Assembly: GCA_015657535.1 (NCBI GenBank)
Contig: JADHZB010000301.1
Span: 1 to 30,756 of the forward strand
DNA: 30,756 nt
Source of the DNA: Nephromyces sp. MM_2019
Lineage: Eukaryota > Apicomplexa > Aconoidasida > Nephromycida
Direction of reading: 5' to 3'
Positions 19,687 to 30,662 of this stretch are shown one piece after another. The notes beneath the pieces are model-generated. The model was not told where the DNA came from, searched no databases, and saw nothing but the letters and a program-made list of their open reading frames with translations. Position 1 is the stretch's first letter. Each line of letters begins with the position of its first letter. The position numbers and the translations under genes were made by a program.

Positions 19687-20673
19687 TTACAATGATCTTA
19701 GTTGGTCGAGAGAATTTTTTAGCTCATTAGAAATTATGAATGAGATATGTCTGAGAGTTGGTTCAACTGTTTTTATGTCAAATTCATTTCCATTTCCTTT
19801 TCTAAGAGACCAATTCTGACCAATTTGTTGTAAGCTTAGTGAAAGGCCTATTTCTTCCTCTTCTTTACAAGGATCTGCAATCCAATAGGTATCAAATAGG
19901 TTGGTAAATGTTATAGATAAAGGTCTATTTATAAACTTTATAAGTTTTGATCCTTCATTTTTATTTCTAAAATTAGGATTGTTTAAAGTCCCTGGAGTCA
20001 TGTTAATATCATTAAATGTGTTATCATGTTGCTGTCTCCACCATTGTGCCCTATTATCCCAGTAAATTAGTGGCAATAGTGAATTTTCTAAAGCAGCTAG
20101 AGATACAAGTAAGCTTGTATCATTGAGGTTTCCATCATACTCGAGAAAATTGATCCGAAGGTGAAGAATCCATGAAGAGGTAGAATTGGGAGCGACTCTT
20201 AAGCTTTCTTGATCTATAACTTCAGCAGAATTAAGTAGTTCGGATAGGCTATTAGCAAGTGAGTCTTCAATGTTATTAGTCCAACCAAAATGGTCCTTAA
20301 TATCAAAGGCATGTGTTCTAGGGAATTCAACAGTTGGGAATATTACCTTTTTAGGCTTGTTAGAAACTTTTTTAATACTGGTAGTTGAAGGCTCAAAAAA
20401 TTTTTCTAGTTGACTGGATATTTGAGTTCTCGAGGAGTCATCAACTGGCTCAAAGAAGTCATCAGATATCTCAGCTTTTACTCCAGCTATAACAAAGGTT
20501 TTACCACATCGAAGAGATGCAGAGCCATTGCAATTAGATATTACGCTCTTTGAAAACAAAGGTTTTCTGAAAGCGGCAAAAGTTCTACCATCGTGTCGTA
20601 CATTATTACTAAGGAAGGCATAGTGAAATTGAGAAGGATCGACCTTCCTGAATGCTTCTGCCTCCATCATCAT
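19687..20673 (-). CDS. RRP43: Exosome core subunit RRP43 (EXOSC8-like, RNase PH fold)
   Basis: The intronless 328-residue frame starts ATG-ATG-ATG at 20673. It has the hallmarks of the Rrp42/Rrp43/Rrp45 branch: a start like VDPSQFHYAFLSNNVRHDGR (human EXOSC8 has [20 protein letters not shown]), then S-x-S-x-x-x-CNGSASLRCGKTFVIAGVKAEI (residues 43-69), LEYDGNLNDTSLLVSLAAL (177-195), and a late strand with WIADPCKEEEEIG (264-276). Rrp43 is a non-catalytic member of the six-subunit ring of the 3'-5' RNA exosome in nucleus and cytoplasm. The protein is longer than the roughly 276-residue human form. The extra length is in two insertions, about residues 70-112 and 208-245 (an Asn-rich loop). RRP42 or RRP45 are the alternatives; the N-terminal match favours RRP43. 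Confidence 0.85.
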   Translation of the reverse strand: MMMEAEAFRKVDPSQFHYAFLSNNVRHDGRTFAAFRKPLFSKSVISNCNGSASLRCGKTFVIAGVKAEISDDFFEPVDDSSRTQISSQLEKFFEPSTTSIKKVSNKPKKVIFPTVEFPRTHAFDIKDHFGWTNNIEDSLANSLSELLNSAEVIDQESLRVAPNSTSSWILHLRINFLEYDGNLNDTSLLVSLAALENSLLPLIYWDNRAQWWRQQHDNTFNDINMTPGTLNNPNFRNKNEGSKLIKFINRPLSITFTNLFDTYWIADPCKEEEEIGLSLSLQQIGQNWSLRKGNGNEFDIKTVEPTLRHISFIISNELKNSLDQLRSL

Positions 20674-21869
20674 TTAGTAAGATTTTAATAAAAAAGCTAA
20701 TAGGAAAAATAATCTGACTATCAAGAAGGGTCCTCAAGTCAGATATCTCCCAAAGTTTGATATGATAGATTGATTAACTATGATATAAACATTTAAAGCT
20801 CCATTTGAGTAATTAACTGAGCTTCTAATAGTATCTTTTCAAATACTAACTTCTTCGAACCTAATTTTTTGTTGGTTAGGTTCAATAGGTATAACGGGTC
20901 AAGCATTTAAACTGTTAACTCTCTTAACTACTTTACTTTTTAATTGATTTGGGCTTACGCTTCATTAACACTAGTTTTATATTCTTGTTTAATTATCCGA
21001 TGTTATAAATATTTTTTACTGGGCTTTTTTTTATTAAAATTGATCAATTCGTATTTGTGTTAAACTTTGTTACAATATAATACTACTTTATTAATTAAGC
21101 ATTTACTCATATTGCGAATTAAATAATGACTATATTTCATTCTCCTAACCTACTACCCATAATTCAAAATATACATTATAAATAGTGGATTATTTCATAT
21201 TGTAAGTTCTATATAATCAATTCTTATTAAAATCGTGATTTTATATACACTAAATTAATTCCAATTTATATATTCATGATTTTTAGAACTATAATGCTAG
21301 ATAATTATAAGCATATTTGTTGTCATAATGTAGCTTAAAATTCCTATAATTTAATATTTCAATTGTATGCATTATCACTGATAGATTAGATAACTAACTT
21401 CCATTTAAACATATGAGTAAAATTTGTATATATTCAAATCAATCTTTCAGGTGTTCAGTATCTAACTTTACTATGATCATTTATAATTATTACTGAAAAA
21501 ACGCGATGGCACACTCTCAAAGAGAGATGTGATTGCAGAGCAAATGTAAATTCACAAACGACTTTTATTTCGAACTTTTAGTCTCTAAAGTTGTCAAACT
21601 GTGCTATTCTTGTGTGAACATTGTTCATGTCATGCATTGTAAAACTCCCATACTACACAATTTTTTCTCATTTATCACATCAAAAAGCATCCTCATAAAA
21701 TAAACAATTTCAAAAAAATTGAAATGGTGATATTGCCAATTAATAAGGAACAGATTCTTGTTATTCCAAAACTTGTGTATCGTGACATACCACCTGAACA
21801 AAACTCGATGATCAAGATAATTTCTCACATTCAAATCAAACACTTGTGGTACCAAAATAAGCTAGTTCG
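20674..21869. other. Intergenic region between RRP43 and the KH protein gene
   Basis: AT-rich DNA that should contain the RRP43 promoter and KH-gene 3' end. A 76-codon frame at 21625-21855 has no recognisable features and abuts the KH stop; I treat it as chance. Confidence 0.6.
20857..20883. promoter_or_regulatory. 8-bp inverted repeat upstream of RRP43
   Basis: GAACCTAA (20857-20864) and TTAGGTTC (20876-20883) are exact reverse complements about 190 bases before the RRP43 start. It could be a dyad binding site; the AT-rich setting makes chance possible. Confidence 0.25.
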
Positions 21870-23963
21870 TCAATGGACATAATGAGGCGTTGGGCCGTCA
21901 CGAGAAGAACTCATACCCTCTCTAGAATTATAATTGGAATGATGAGAAGAGTTATAGGGTGGATGGTGAATCGGTGAGTTATACGATAGTGGAATTAAAG
22001 GAATACGTAGATTTTTTTCAGAGATTTCCGGATTGTGAAATTCCTCAACTTTCTCGAACAAAAGTAATGAAGCTGCTAGCTGCGAATTCGGAGTACCTGA
22101 AATGGTAACAGGTCTGTCACCATCTATTAGTAAACTTTTCTCAACATTGACTTCAGCTTTAGACTCGTGTGTGATTTGATTTATGGTAGCACCACCTAAT
22201 CCTATAACAAAACTAACCGACTTTGTAGGCAATAGTAAGCGCACAGACTTATTTGTGTTAGCAATACGTGCCAACATAGGTGAAATTAGAATTTCAAAAG
22301 TTCTAAACTTAGCTAGTATCGATCCTGAAACGGTAAGTAATCTCTCATCAGCTTCAAGCCCTGGTATGGAGGTCTTAGCATCACTTACAGATATATCTGC
22401 ACCAGTGTGCCTTTTGGCTTCTTTGATGTGATCGCCCTTTTTACCGACCACCCATGCAGCTGTATCTGCTTGTACAACAAATTTTATATCGTATTGAGTT
22501 GGGTACTGGCTAAATTGGTGATTTAAAAGGTTGCCCAGATGTTCATTATGAATAGGAGAAGATTCTGAAGCTCTAGAAGGATAGTTCATGCGTGGTTGTG
22601 AATAAGGAGATATAGGGAATGGTTGTGCACTATCAAGAGCACCAGGGTGTCCATCGCCTTGTACTGAATTTAAATCATTCTTGCCATTATATCGTGGGGA
22701 GTTGTGAAGATCATGGTCACCATAACTATATCCTTTTCTACGAGCCTTATTAGAACCTTGTCTATTATAATTAGGAGGATCCAAATCATTGTCATAGAAA
22801 TCTTGGTGTTTATGAGCTTGTGGATTGGGATACATGTCATGAGAATCATCTCTAAAGGGTGGCTCCTTAAATACCATAGGAAAAGGTAACTTTTCCCCAA
22901 AATGATATTTAACAGGCTTATCACCAGATCTACTTGGTGAGCTACGATATGAAAAGTTATCTTCATGCATCATTCGATGGCGGCTGGGTGATGGACTAAG
23001 ATTTCTTTTATATTGATTCATTGGCATACCTCGATTATAAAAAGGAATGTCTGCATGTAGATTTGCTGGAGAGTGCTTAATTTTTGATTCATTGGCGAGA
23101 GATTCTGAAACCTCTCTAGCATATCGCTTTGCTTTTTCGTCTTGGAGCAATACAAAATCTTCTTGTTGTAATTTTCCTTGTTGTGCAAACAACTCAAAAG
23201 TGTTATATATTGCACTGATGCAATTAACAAGTCCTGATACATCAGAAGAGCGGATACTAACTGCTTTAGCTGAGCCGATATTCAGATTCTTCTTCTGAAC
23301 TATAATCTCACAATGTGATCTTCGGCTAATATCATTTATTGTAGCACCCTTGTGCCCTATAAGTAAGCAAAGAGAGTTAGATGGTAACCCAATGATAATT
23401 GCATCCTTTTCATCTGTATCTTGTAATGGTCTTAGTGACTTGATGCGGCGTAGTATAAGATCAACAGCTGTATCTTTTTGACGGTTATTCCCAAAAATAG
23501 TTAAAATCTTATCAGTAATCTCCTCCTGTTGTTGATCATCGTTAGATTGTTTAGGTGAGTGTGAATTGTTTTCATGGTTGTTTGCGTTATTATCAGAATA
23601 ATTAGGGGAAGATGTTTTTGATGGGTATCCAGATTTTTCAAAATAAAGTATTGAAGATGAGTTATTTTCAATTTCTCTAATAACTGAACCTCCCGTTCCG
23701 ATAAGGAATCCAATCAATTCATTGGGGATTAGTAATGAGTAAGGGATGCTGATAAACTTCGTTTTGGTATTGGAGCCTTCAAAGTCATTAGCTCCATGGC
23801 GGTTATGGCTATTAAATGGGGGACTTTGCTGATAGCTTCGCTTTGAAGAAGGCTCATATGGGGCGGGTCTTTTACGGTTTGAGCTGTAGATAAATTCCTC
23901 TTCATTCGAGCTTGGCTCGAAAGGCGGAGGAGTACGGGGAATAGAATTAGAGAATGTAGACAT
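21870..23963 (-). CDS. RNA-binding protein with four KH domains
   Basis: The intronless 697-residue frame starts at ATG 23963. It contains four type I KH domains, each with a GxxG RNA-gripping loop: KH1 about 69-175 (GTGG at 89-92), KH2 187-255 (GHKG 203-206), KH3 491-560 (GKKG 507-510) and KH4 572-640 (GLGG 588-591). They are arranged as two pairs joined by a long linker (about 260-490) rich in Ser, Pro, Arg, Asn, His and Asp, which is probably disordered. KH1 carries an Asn/Ser/Gln-rich insertion at about 112-150 between its second and third strands. Multi-KH proteins of the PCBP/Nova/vigilin type bind single-stranded RNA and control splicing, stability or translation. The paired layout fits that broad class, but no specific orthologue is recognised. 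There is no membrane or signal segment. N- and C-terminal tails are Pro/Ser-rich. Confidence 0.93.
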   Translation of the reverse strand: MSTFSNSIPRTPPPFEPSSNEEEFIYSSNRKRPAPYEPSSKRSYQQSPPFNSHNRHGANDFEGSNTKTKFISIPYSLLIPNELIGFLIGTGGSVIREIENNSSSILYFEKSGYPSKTSSPNYSDNNANNHENNSHSPKQSNDDQQQEEITDKILTIFGNNRQKDTAVDLILRRIKSLRPLQDTDEKDAIIIGLPSNSLCLLIGHKGATINDISRRSHCEIIVQKKNLNIGSAKAVSIRSSDVSGLVNCISAIYNTFELFAQQGKLQQEDFVLLQDEKAKRYAREVSESLANESKIKHSPANLHADIPFYNRGMPMNQYKRNLSPSPSRHRMMHEDNFSYRSSPSRSGDKPVKYHFGEKLPFPMVFKEPPFRDDSHDMYPNPQAHKHQDFYDNDLDPPNYNRQGSNKARRKGYSYGDHDLHNSPRYNGKNDLNSVQGDGHPGALDSAQPFPISPYSQPRMNYPSRASESSPIHNEHLGNLLNHQFSQYPTQYDIKFVVQADTAAWVVGKKGDHIKEAKRHTGADISVSDAKTSIPGLEADERLLTVSGSILAKFRTFEILISPMLARIANTNKSVRLLLPTKSVSFVIGLGGATINQITHESKAEVNVEKSLLIDGDRPVTISGTPNSQLAASLLLFEKVEEFHNPEISEKNLRIPLIPLSYNSPIHHPPYNSSHHSNYNSREGMSSSRDGPTPHYVH

Positions 23964-25200
23964 CTTGTAGGTACAATAAACAAGAAAGTGTCTTCTTTGG
24001 GTTTAGAAAAAGAGAAATATTTCAGAGTTTATGAAATATATAAAGGATTGAAATAAAGAAAAATAAGAAGTAAAAAAAATTGTGTCGAGTGTAATTACAG
24101 TTTACTAGCTGTGATTTCTAAAAGTGGTTTGATTTCAAGTGTGTAAGATTGTATTTATGGAGTGAATTGTTGCTGTTCTACTATGTGAGTGAAAGCCTGT
24201 TTTTAGATATGCATTGTGTTAGCCTATAAAAATAACTTAAGGGCGCATGAAGCAAACAAATTTGTAAGTGTATTAGTTTATGTACAATTTTTAAGAGATA
24301 TTTGTATGTATATTTGTGTGTGTTTTTATTAATTTTATATTTTATATTTCGAGTATGTTTGTATATGTATATGCTTTTGTTTGCAAGTGTGCAAAAAAAT
24401 TTTGTCTACTTAACAGAAAAGATAATTACATCTATCTATGCAAAATGTGCTTAAGTAGTTGTGGCTATATGTAACACTAAAGTTATTTTTCATTGTGATT
24501 TATATTGAAAAAAGCCACAGTGAGTCATACAAGCATAGTAAATTATTTAAATATGAAAAAACTTCATATATTCATTGTAGAATAAATATACCCCAGCATG
24601 ATCAAATTGTTGAGAACCTTATTATTTTTTTTGTTTATTTCATATGAATATACTCATTAAACGCTATATAATGTTATAACTTTAAAAGAAACATGAAATT
24701 ATCATCTTCATGTATAATTACTCAGTTAATCAAAACTATAATATTTTTAAATCTTTTATTTTGAAACATATTGAATTTTGGAATTTCTTTATTATAATTT
24801 CAATGCAATATCTTAAATGTAAGATATCTTAAAACTTATTTTTAAGTTTAAACTTTTAAACATTAGTATGAACCTATTAAAAATGCTTAAATGTCTTTTT
24901 AAAATTTAAAGCTTTTTCAAATTAAGAAATTTGAAGGAAAACAAAAGATAATTTAAAAAGAAATTTTAAGTATATATCAGTATATGATTTTATAAAGAAT
25001 TAACAAGAATATGAGCTATCAAGGTAAATTTATGTTTTGTTAAAATTTTAAGTTTAGGTTCAGAATTTAAATTGTAAATAAGCTACAATTAAATTGAAAT
25101 ATTTATTGATAAATACTTGTATTTGTTTAAATACATATTTTAGTAACACATGTTGTTTCTAATTCATTATCATTTGCATAGATTTACATAATAGGCTTTT
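23964..25200. other. AT-rich upstream region of the KH gene
   Basis: The first few hundred bases should hold the leader and promoter of the KH gene. Beyond that are homopolymer-rich A and T stretches without a supported gene. TGTGTG-type runs appear near 24300-24370 before the CA-rich desert begins. Confidence 0.55.
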
Positions 25201-26608
25201 AAATTGTATTATATAGTATTCCAAATATTCAATCACATACACATATCCAGGACATCTGCTTTAACAGGCGTAATTAAATTATTAAATTACCCATATTTTC
25301 AAAGTATCTAATCACACATTCATATTTGAATTATTTATGTACATGCACATATATACAAAACATTTATTCATATAAATACATATAAGAAAAATCGCATGAA
25401 TAACACACATACTCACCAAATATCTGTATATATAACAAAAACTCATATATACCACTTAGATATATATAAATCATATATACATATTTGTGAGAAATATAGA
25501 CTCAAATTCGCTATAAAAATAGACATGTACAAACTTGGAAATAGGAGTATATATACATTAATATATATAAATGAGCTCGTCTATATTGTAAGAAACTATT
25601 TGATGATAAATCACACACACATCAAACGACATTTATAATAGAAAAAATTGAATGTGTGATTTAAACTTCATATAATAGTCAATAAAAGTGTTGTATATAA
25701 TTTAATTTACAAATTTGTACCAAGTAAACCAAAACTTAGTTTACACGAACACACACATACTTTGATTAGTCACATGAATTAAAATTACGAATAAACTAAA
25801 GATTCACTAACATACTAAAATCATACAAATGCTAAAATTAAGCACACAAATTAAAATCACACACATCCACTGAAGTTAGGCACACAAAGTAAAATTACGG
25901 ACATTAGCTTAAATTACCTAAATATAATCTAAAATTAAGTACAAACACTGAACTTAAACAAACTAGAGTTACTCACATAAACTAAATTCATATACAGACA
26001 TTGGTATTATAAGAATTGAAACATATCTAGTCCAAATATGAAGCATAGTTATAATAAAGATAAATGTTCAGCTACAAATCACACACATTACTATATATAC
26101 ATTTTACACAAATACAGAACGTAATTCATAAAAATAAGTGTCATTAGTCGTATACATGCTCACTATATTTAATTAACACTCACATAGCCATTCACACAGC
26201 TAAATTGTAGCCTAAAAAACATGTATATATATTACACACATGCACACATAATAATTGTCACACACCTACTGCCTAAGATCCAAAAATTATACTAGCTAAC
26301 ACTCTATAATTCGAAAATACAATTAGACTAGAGTTTATATACACAAACATTTTATTCCAATTCTAGGCAATCACAATAGACGCACACAAAATACAATTTC
26401 CAGACAATTATATTTTTCATTACACAAGCATATATACACAGAATTGATATATATTTTTTATGCACACACAAAAACATTCCAAATAGACACCTTTGTATTT
26501 TTTGACTTACACACACTCACACACATAACGATCCTCGTACACACACCAAGTAGACATATTTGTGTTTTTTGATTTACACACACACTACATTCCACACACA
26601 GTACTAGC

Positions 26609-26635
26609 ATATATATATATATATATATATATATA
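26609..26635. repeat. (AT)n microsatellite
   Basis: Twenty-seven bases of uninterrupted alternating A and T. Confidence 0.9.
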
Positions 26636-27670
26636 CACTTGAGAATGTAAAATAAGTTTTCAAAAATTTGAAAAAGAAATTACTCACACTTAAAAAATCT
26701 TTTTTTGACACATAAACACAAGCACAATAGAAAAAAACAATCTAATAAAACAAACACATACACACACACCCACACACAAACCTAAAAACCGGCATAATTA
26801 TACACATATACATAAACACACGCACACTAACCTAAAAACAGGTATATTTATAAACACATACATGACAAACACATACACACAAACACACACACACAAAAAC
26901 ACACACACAAGCACACATACACACAGACACGCAGACACATATACACATACAAAAACCTAAAAACAGAGGTATCTATCTATATACACATATACATAAACAC
27001 ACATCATTTACCCGCAAATAGTTCAAAATAATAGATTACACAGGTACTTATTATTTAACATGTTGATAACCACCAACTAGATAAATACTTCGTAAAGTTA
27101 AACTATTCACACATACATACATTGCAAACTTTTATATATCTAATATTTACACATTTTTACATATAAATATATACGCACACACAAACATTAATATATATAT
27201 CTTTATATACCAACATAACATGCTACTAGAAACAATTAACCACATGTGTACATACACTTTTTAAAGATACTCCAAAATATACATAAGCATATATATCCAA
27301 AATCATATATAAATTAGCACACACAATGTATTAACATAGACGCCTAAAAGTAGATTTACACATACTCATAAATAAATTTACACATGACCATAAGCATATA
27401 TATACATAAATAATATACACACATGCATATAAATACAAATTTATAATCAAATGAACATCCACGCACGTAAATATAAAATAAAATATACACATATACATGT
27501 GAAACTAAAGCATGCTGATGAGTTAATATGCATACACACACATATATATATAAACACACACACACACATAAATAGACAATTATAAAAAATGCACACATAA
27601 TTCATTTGCATAATTAAATGCACACATGCGCAACACCAAAAACAAACAATATACCCCTTAAGTAATAAAA

Positions 27671-27720
27671 CTATCTCATCCTATCTCATCCTATCACACC
27701 CTATCACACCCTATCACACC
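27671..27720 (+). repeat. 10-bp tandem repeat, five copies
   Basis: Two copies of CTATCTCATC are followed by three of CTATCACACC, so the array shows a block-wise variant change. Confidence 0.95.
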
Positions 27721-28452
27721 ATCCTCCCCACCCACCCACAACCCCTTAACACAAATATATTCCCTACCACACACCTGCACCCATTAAAACATACAGACAC
27801 ACGCTAGTACACAAATAAACAAACAAATACATACAAATAAACACATACCCACACACACGCACAAATACACCCACACAAACACATATACAAATACACACAC
27901 AAACATACACACATTCTCATATACTGAAAAGTTAAAAAATTATACACACTTTGCGTTCATAATATTATCACACACATCTCCTTTATTAAGGGTAACCTCA
28001 TAAACATACAAAAGTTTTCTAAGGGTTCTTAAATGATGTAATAAATAGGTTACAAACACAAAACTATTTTTATTAGTTTTATTTATTTTACACACACACA
28101 AGATACATCTAACAATGATATATATATATATATATCCACACAATCAAAACTAATATATTGTTTATTGTAAAAAATCTTTAGAATTTAAACTAATATTAAC
28201 TGAATTTATAATAAACACATAGATGCTGATACAAACTCTTTACATTAATTTTTAAAAAATTTACACATTAAAACACACTTTTATATGCAAACATTACCAC
28301 ACAATCTAACACACACACACACACACACACACACAGATATACAATTATATAAACCTATATATTCATATCTACAAACCCCATCACAATACACATACATATT
28401 AGATTCCTAAATACATATCAAACCTCCACACCCTTATGTGAATATCCATAAT

Positions 28453-28660
28453 CCTTTACACACACCACCTTTTACACACACCACCTTTTACACACACCAC
28501 CTTTTACACACACCACCCTTTACACACACCACCCTTTACACACACCACCCTTTACACACACCACCCTTTACACACACCACCCTTTACACACACCACCTTT
28601 TACACACACCACCCTTTACACACACCACCCTTTACACACACCACCCTTTACACACACCAA
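28453..28660 (+). repeat. 16-bp minisatellite, about 13 copies
   Basis: The unit is CCYTTTACACACACCA. Two variants, CCTTTTACACACACCA and CCCTTTACACACACCA, occur in blocks: three to four of the first, then mostly the second with one return of the first. The 85-codon open frame across it is a by-product. Confidence 0.95.
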
Positions 28661-28959
28661 AGCATAAACCAATTTTCATACTTGCTGAAACCTAAGCTCA
28701 AGCAACACTCTATGAACCAAACCCACAAAGCTTCTAACCTTTCTTTACACACACACACACAATACTCTTGGCCTCAAGCAAGTTTTGCACATATATTATA
28801 TATACACACAAATTTACACAAATAAAATTGGTTGAAACAAGATAGGAACCCACACATTTAGTAAAACATTTTTTTATCAAAAGCCTTAAGAATATATTAC
28901 CCATTTAAATACATCTATAATTAGACTAAACACACACACACACATACCACGCACATACC

Positions 28960-29006
28960 TTGACACACACACACTTTGACACACACACACTTTGACACAC
29001 ACACCT
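28960..29006 (+). repeat. 16-bp tandem repeat, about three copies
   Basis: The unit is TTGACACACACACACT, starting at 28960, 28976 and 28992. Less regular TTCTGACACA and CTTCACACAC words follow to about 29180. Confidence 0.85.
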
Positions 29007-29186
29007 TCTCACAACTTCTGACACATCTTCATACACACACCTTCTGACACACCTTCACACACATCTTTACACCCACACCCACACCTTTTGACACATCTTC
29101 AAACACACACCTTCTGACACATCTTTACACACACACCTTCTAACACATCTTCACACACATCTTTACACACATTTTTACACACACAC

Positions 29187-29332
29187 CTTCACTCACACAC
29201 ACACACCTTCACTCACAAACACACACCTTCACTCACAAACACACACCTTCACTCACACATACACACCGTCACTCACACACACACACCGTCACTCACACAC
29301 ACACACCGTCACTCACACACACACACCTTCAC
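29187..29332 (+). repeat. 20-bp minisatellite, about eight copies
   Basis: The unit is CTTCACTCACACACACACAC with variants CTTCACTCACAAACACACAC and CGTCACTCACACACACACAC. Copies start at 29187, 29207, 29227, 29247, 29267, 29287, 29307 and 29327. The CGTC variant occupies three adjacent units. Confidence 0.93.
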
Positions 29333-29353
29333 CTTCACACACACCTTCACCTT

Positions 29354-29385
<32 letters not shown>

Positions 29386-29534
29386 ATCACACACACACAT
29401 ACAATCACACACACACGTATAAATAATATTGACAAATACTTTAATCCAAGCACCTCTAATTAACACCAATTTGCTATGAATTTTACGGAGAAAGCTAAGC
29501 GTTCCCTTGAGTCTACTGATACACCAAATTTTAA

Positions 29535-29579
29535 TACACACACACACCCTAGTTTACCAACCTCTGGTGTGTGTGTGTA
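29535..29579. repeat. Inverted repeat at the CA-to-TG strand switch
   Basis: TACACACACACACC (29535-29548) and GGTGTGTGTGTGTA (29566-29579) are exact reverse complements with a 17-base spacer. This is where the + strand changes from CA-rich to TG-rich. Confidence 0.85.
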
Positions 29580-29693
29580 TATATATATGTATGTGTGTGT
29601 ATGTGTGTGTTTGTAAATACACGTGTATGTGTATGTATTTTTGCGTATATGAGTGTATGTGTATGTGCTTGTATGCAGTTATATTTGTGTATA

Positions 29694-29957
29694 TATGAGC
29701 ATGTGTGTGTGTGTGTATGAGCATGTGTGTGTGTGTGTATGAGCATGTGTGTGTGTGTGTATGAGCATGTGTGTGTGTGTGTATGAGCATGTGTGTGTGT
29801 GTGTATGAGCATGCGTGTGTGTGTGTATGAGCATGCGTGTGTGTGTGTATGAGCATGTGTGTGTGTGTGTATGAGCATGTGTGTGTGTGTGTATGAGCAT
29901 GTGTGTGTGTGTGTATGAGCATGCGTGTGTGTGTGTATGAGCATGTGTGTGTGTGTG
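29694..29957. repeat. 22-bp minisatellite, 12 copies
   Basis: Each unit is TATGAGCATG (or TATGAGCATGCG variant) followed by a TG run, with exact 22-base spacing from 29694. Because 22 is not a multiple of 3, all three minus-strand frames stay open and give Thr-His-rich peptides; these are not genes. Confidence 0.95.
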
Positions 29958-30394
29958 TATGAAATATAATTTGCTCGTGTGTATGATATGTATGGGGTGG
30001 ATATGTAATTTGTGTGTGCAATATTTGTTATTTTAGATATACTTTATACATGATATTTGTATACTACCTACTCTTGTCAGTTCCAAGATGCATTCGATAT
30101 CACACACATGATAATTTTTACCTTAAAACTTACATTTTAATATTCATCATAATACACATACACACGCACACATATGTACAAACATACACACATACATATG
30201 CATGTATATATATATATAATATAAGCACACATTATAATCAATTTTATATAATCTCACAGAAAGTATTGATAGGCAAGATACATCTGAAAATTTAAAACCT
30301 AACAAACGACTAAGACACCAGTGTGTAAGTTTTATAATTATTTCAATTCTTTAGAATTAAAAAATTAAATTTCACGCACACACACACCATCTAA

Positions 30395-30428
30395 TTTAGT
30401 ATATATATATATATATATATATACTAAA
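30395..30428. repeat. 34-bp perfect palindrome with an (AT)11 core
   Basis: TTTAGT, then AT repeated eleven times, then ACTAAA. The unique hexamers on each side extend the dyad beyond the microsatellite. Confidence 0.85.
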
Positions 30429-30662
30429 AGGTATACACACCTACTTTTAAAATTTAAAGCCTTACATTCTTTTAAAACATTTACACACAATATAACACAC
30501 ATTTATATACTCTGATCACATTTATATACTCACATCCAACTTTCTTCACACACATACACACACCCACATACACACTCAGATACATATAAAATGATCGATA
30601 TACACATTACAACACATGTTACAAACTCAGATTCATATACACATAACTATCTATGTTTACTC

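Noticed and set aside
21625..21855. 76-codon minus-strand frame next to the KH gene stop
   Set aside because: It has AT-driven composition (Phe, Asn, Tyr), no conserved motif and lies in the expected 3' untranslated region.
28438..28695. 85-codon open frame of His-Thr-Pro repeats
   Set aside because: It is a translation of the 16-bp minisatellite, with no non-repeat coding sequence.
28453..29957. Possible CRISPR-like arrays
   Set aside because: Units are directly abutting, low complexity and lack unique spacers; the host is eukaryotic.
29549..30021. Long minus-strand open frames of Thr-His-rich peptides
   Set aside because: They arise because 22-bp CA/TG repeats have no stop in any frame; the same array is open in all three.
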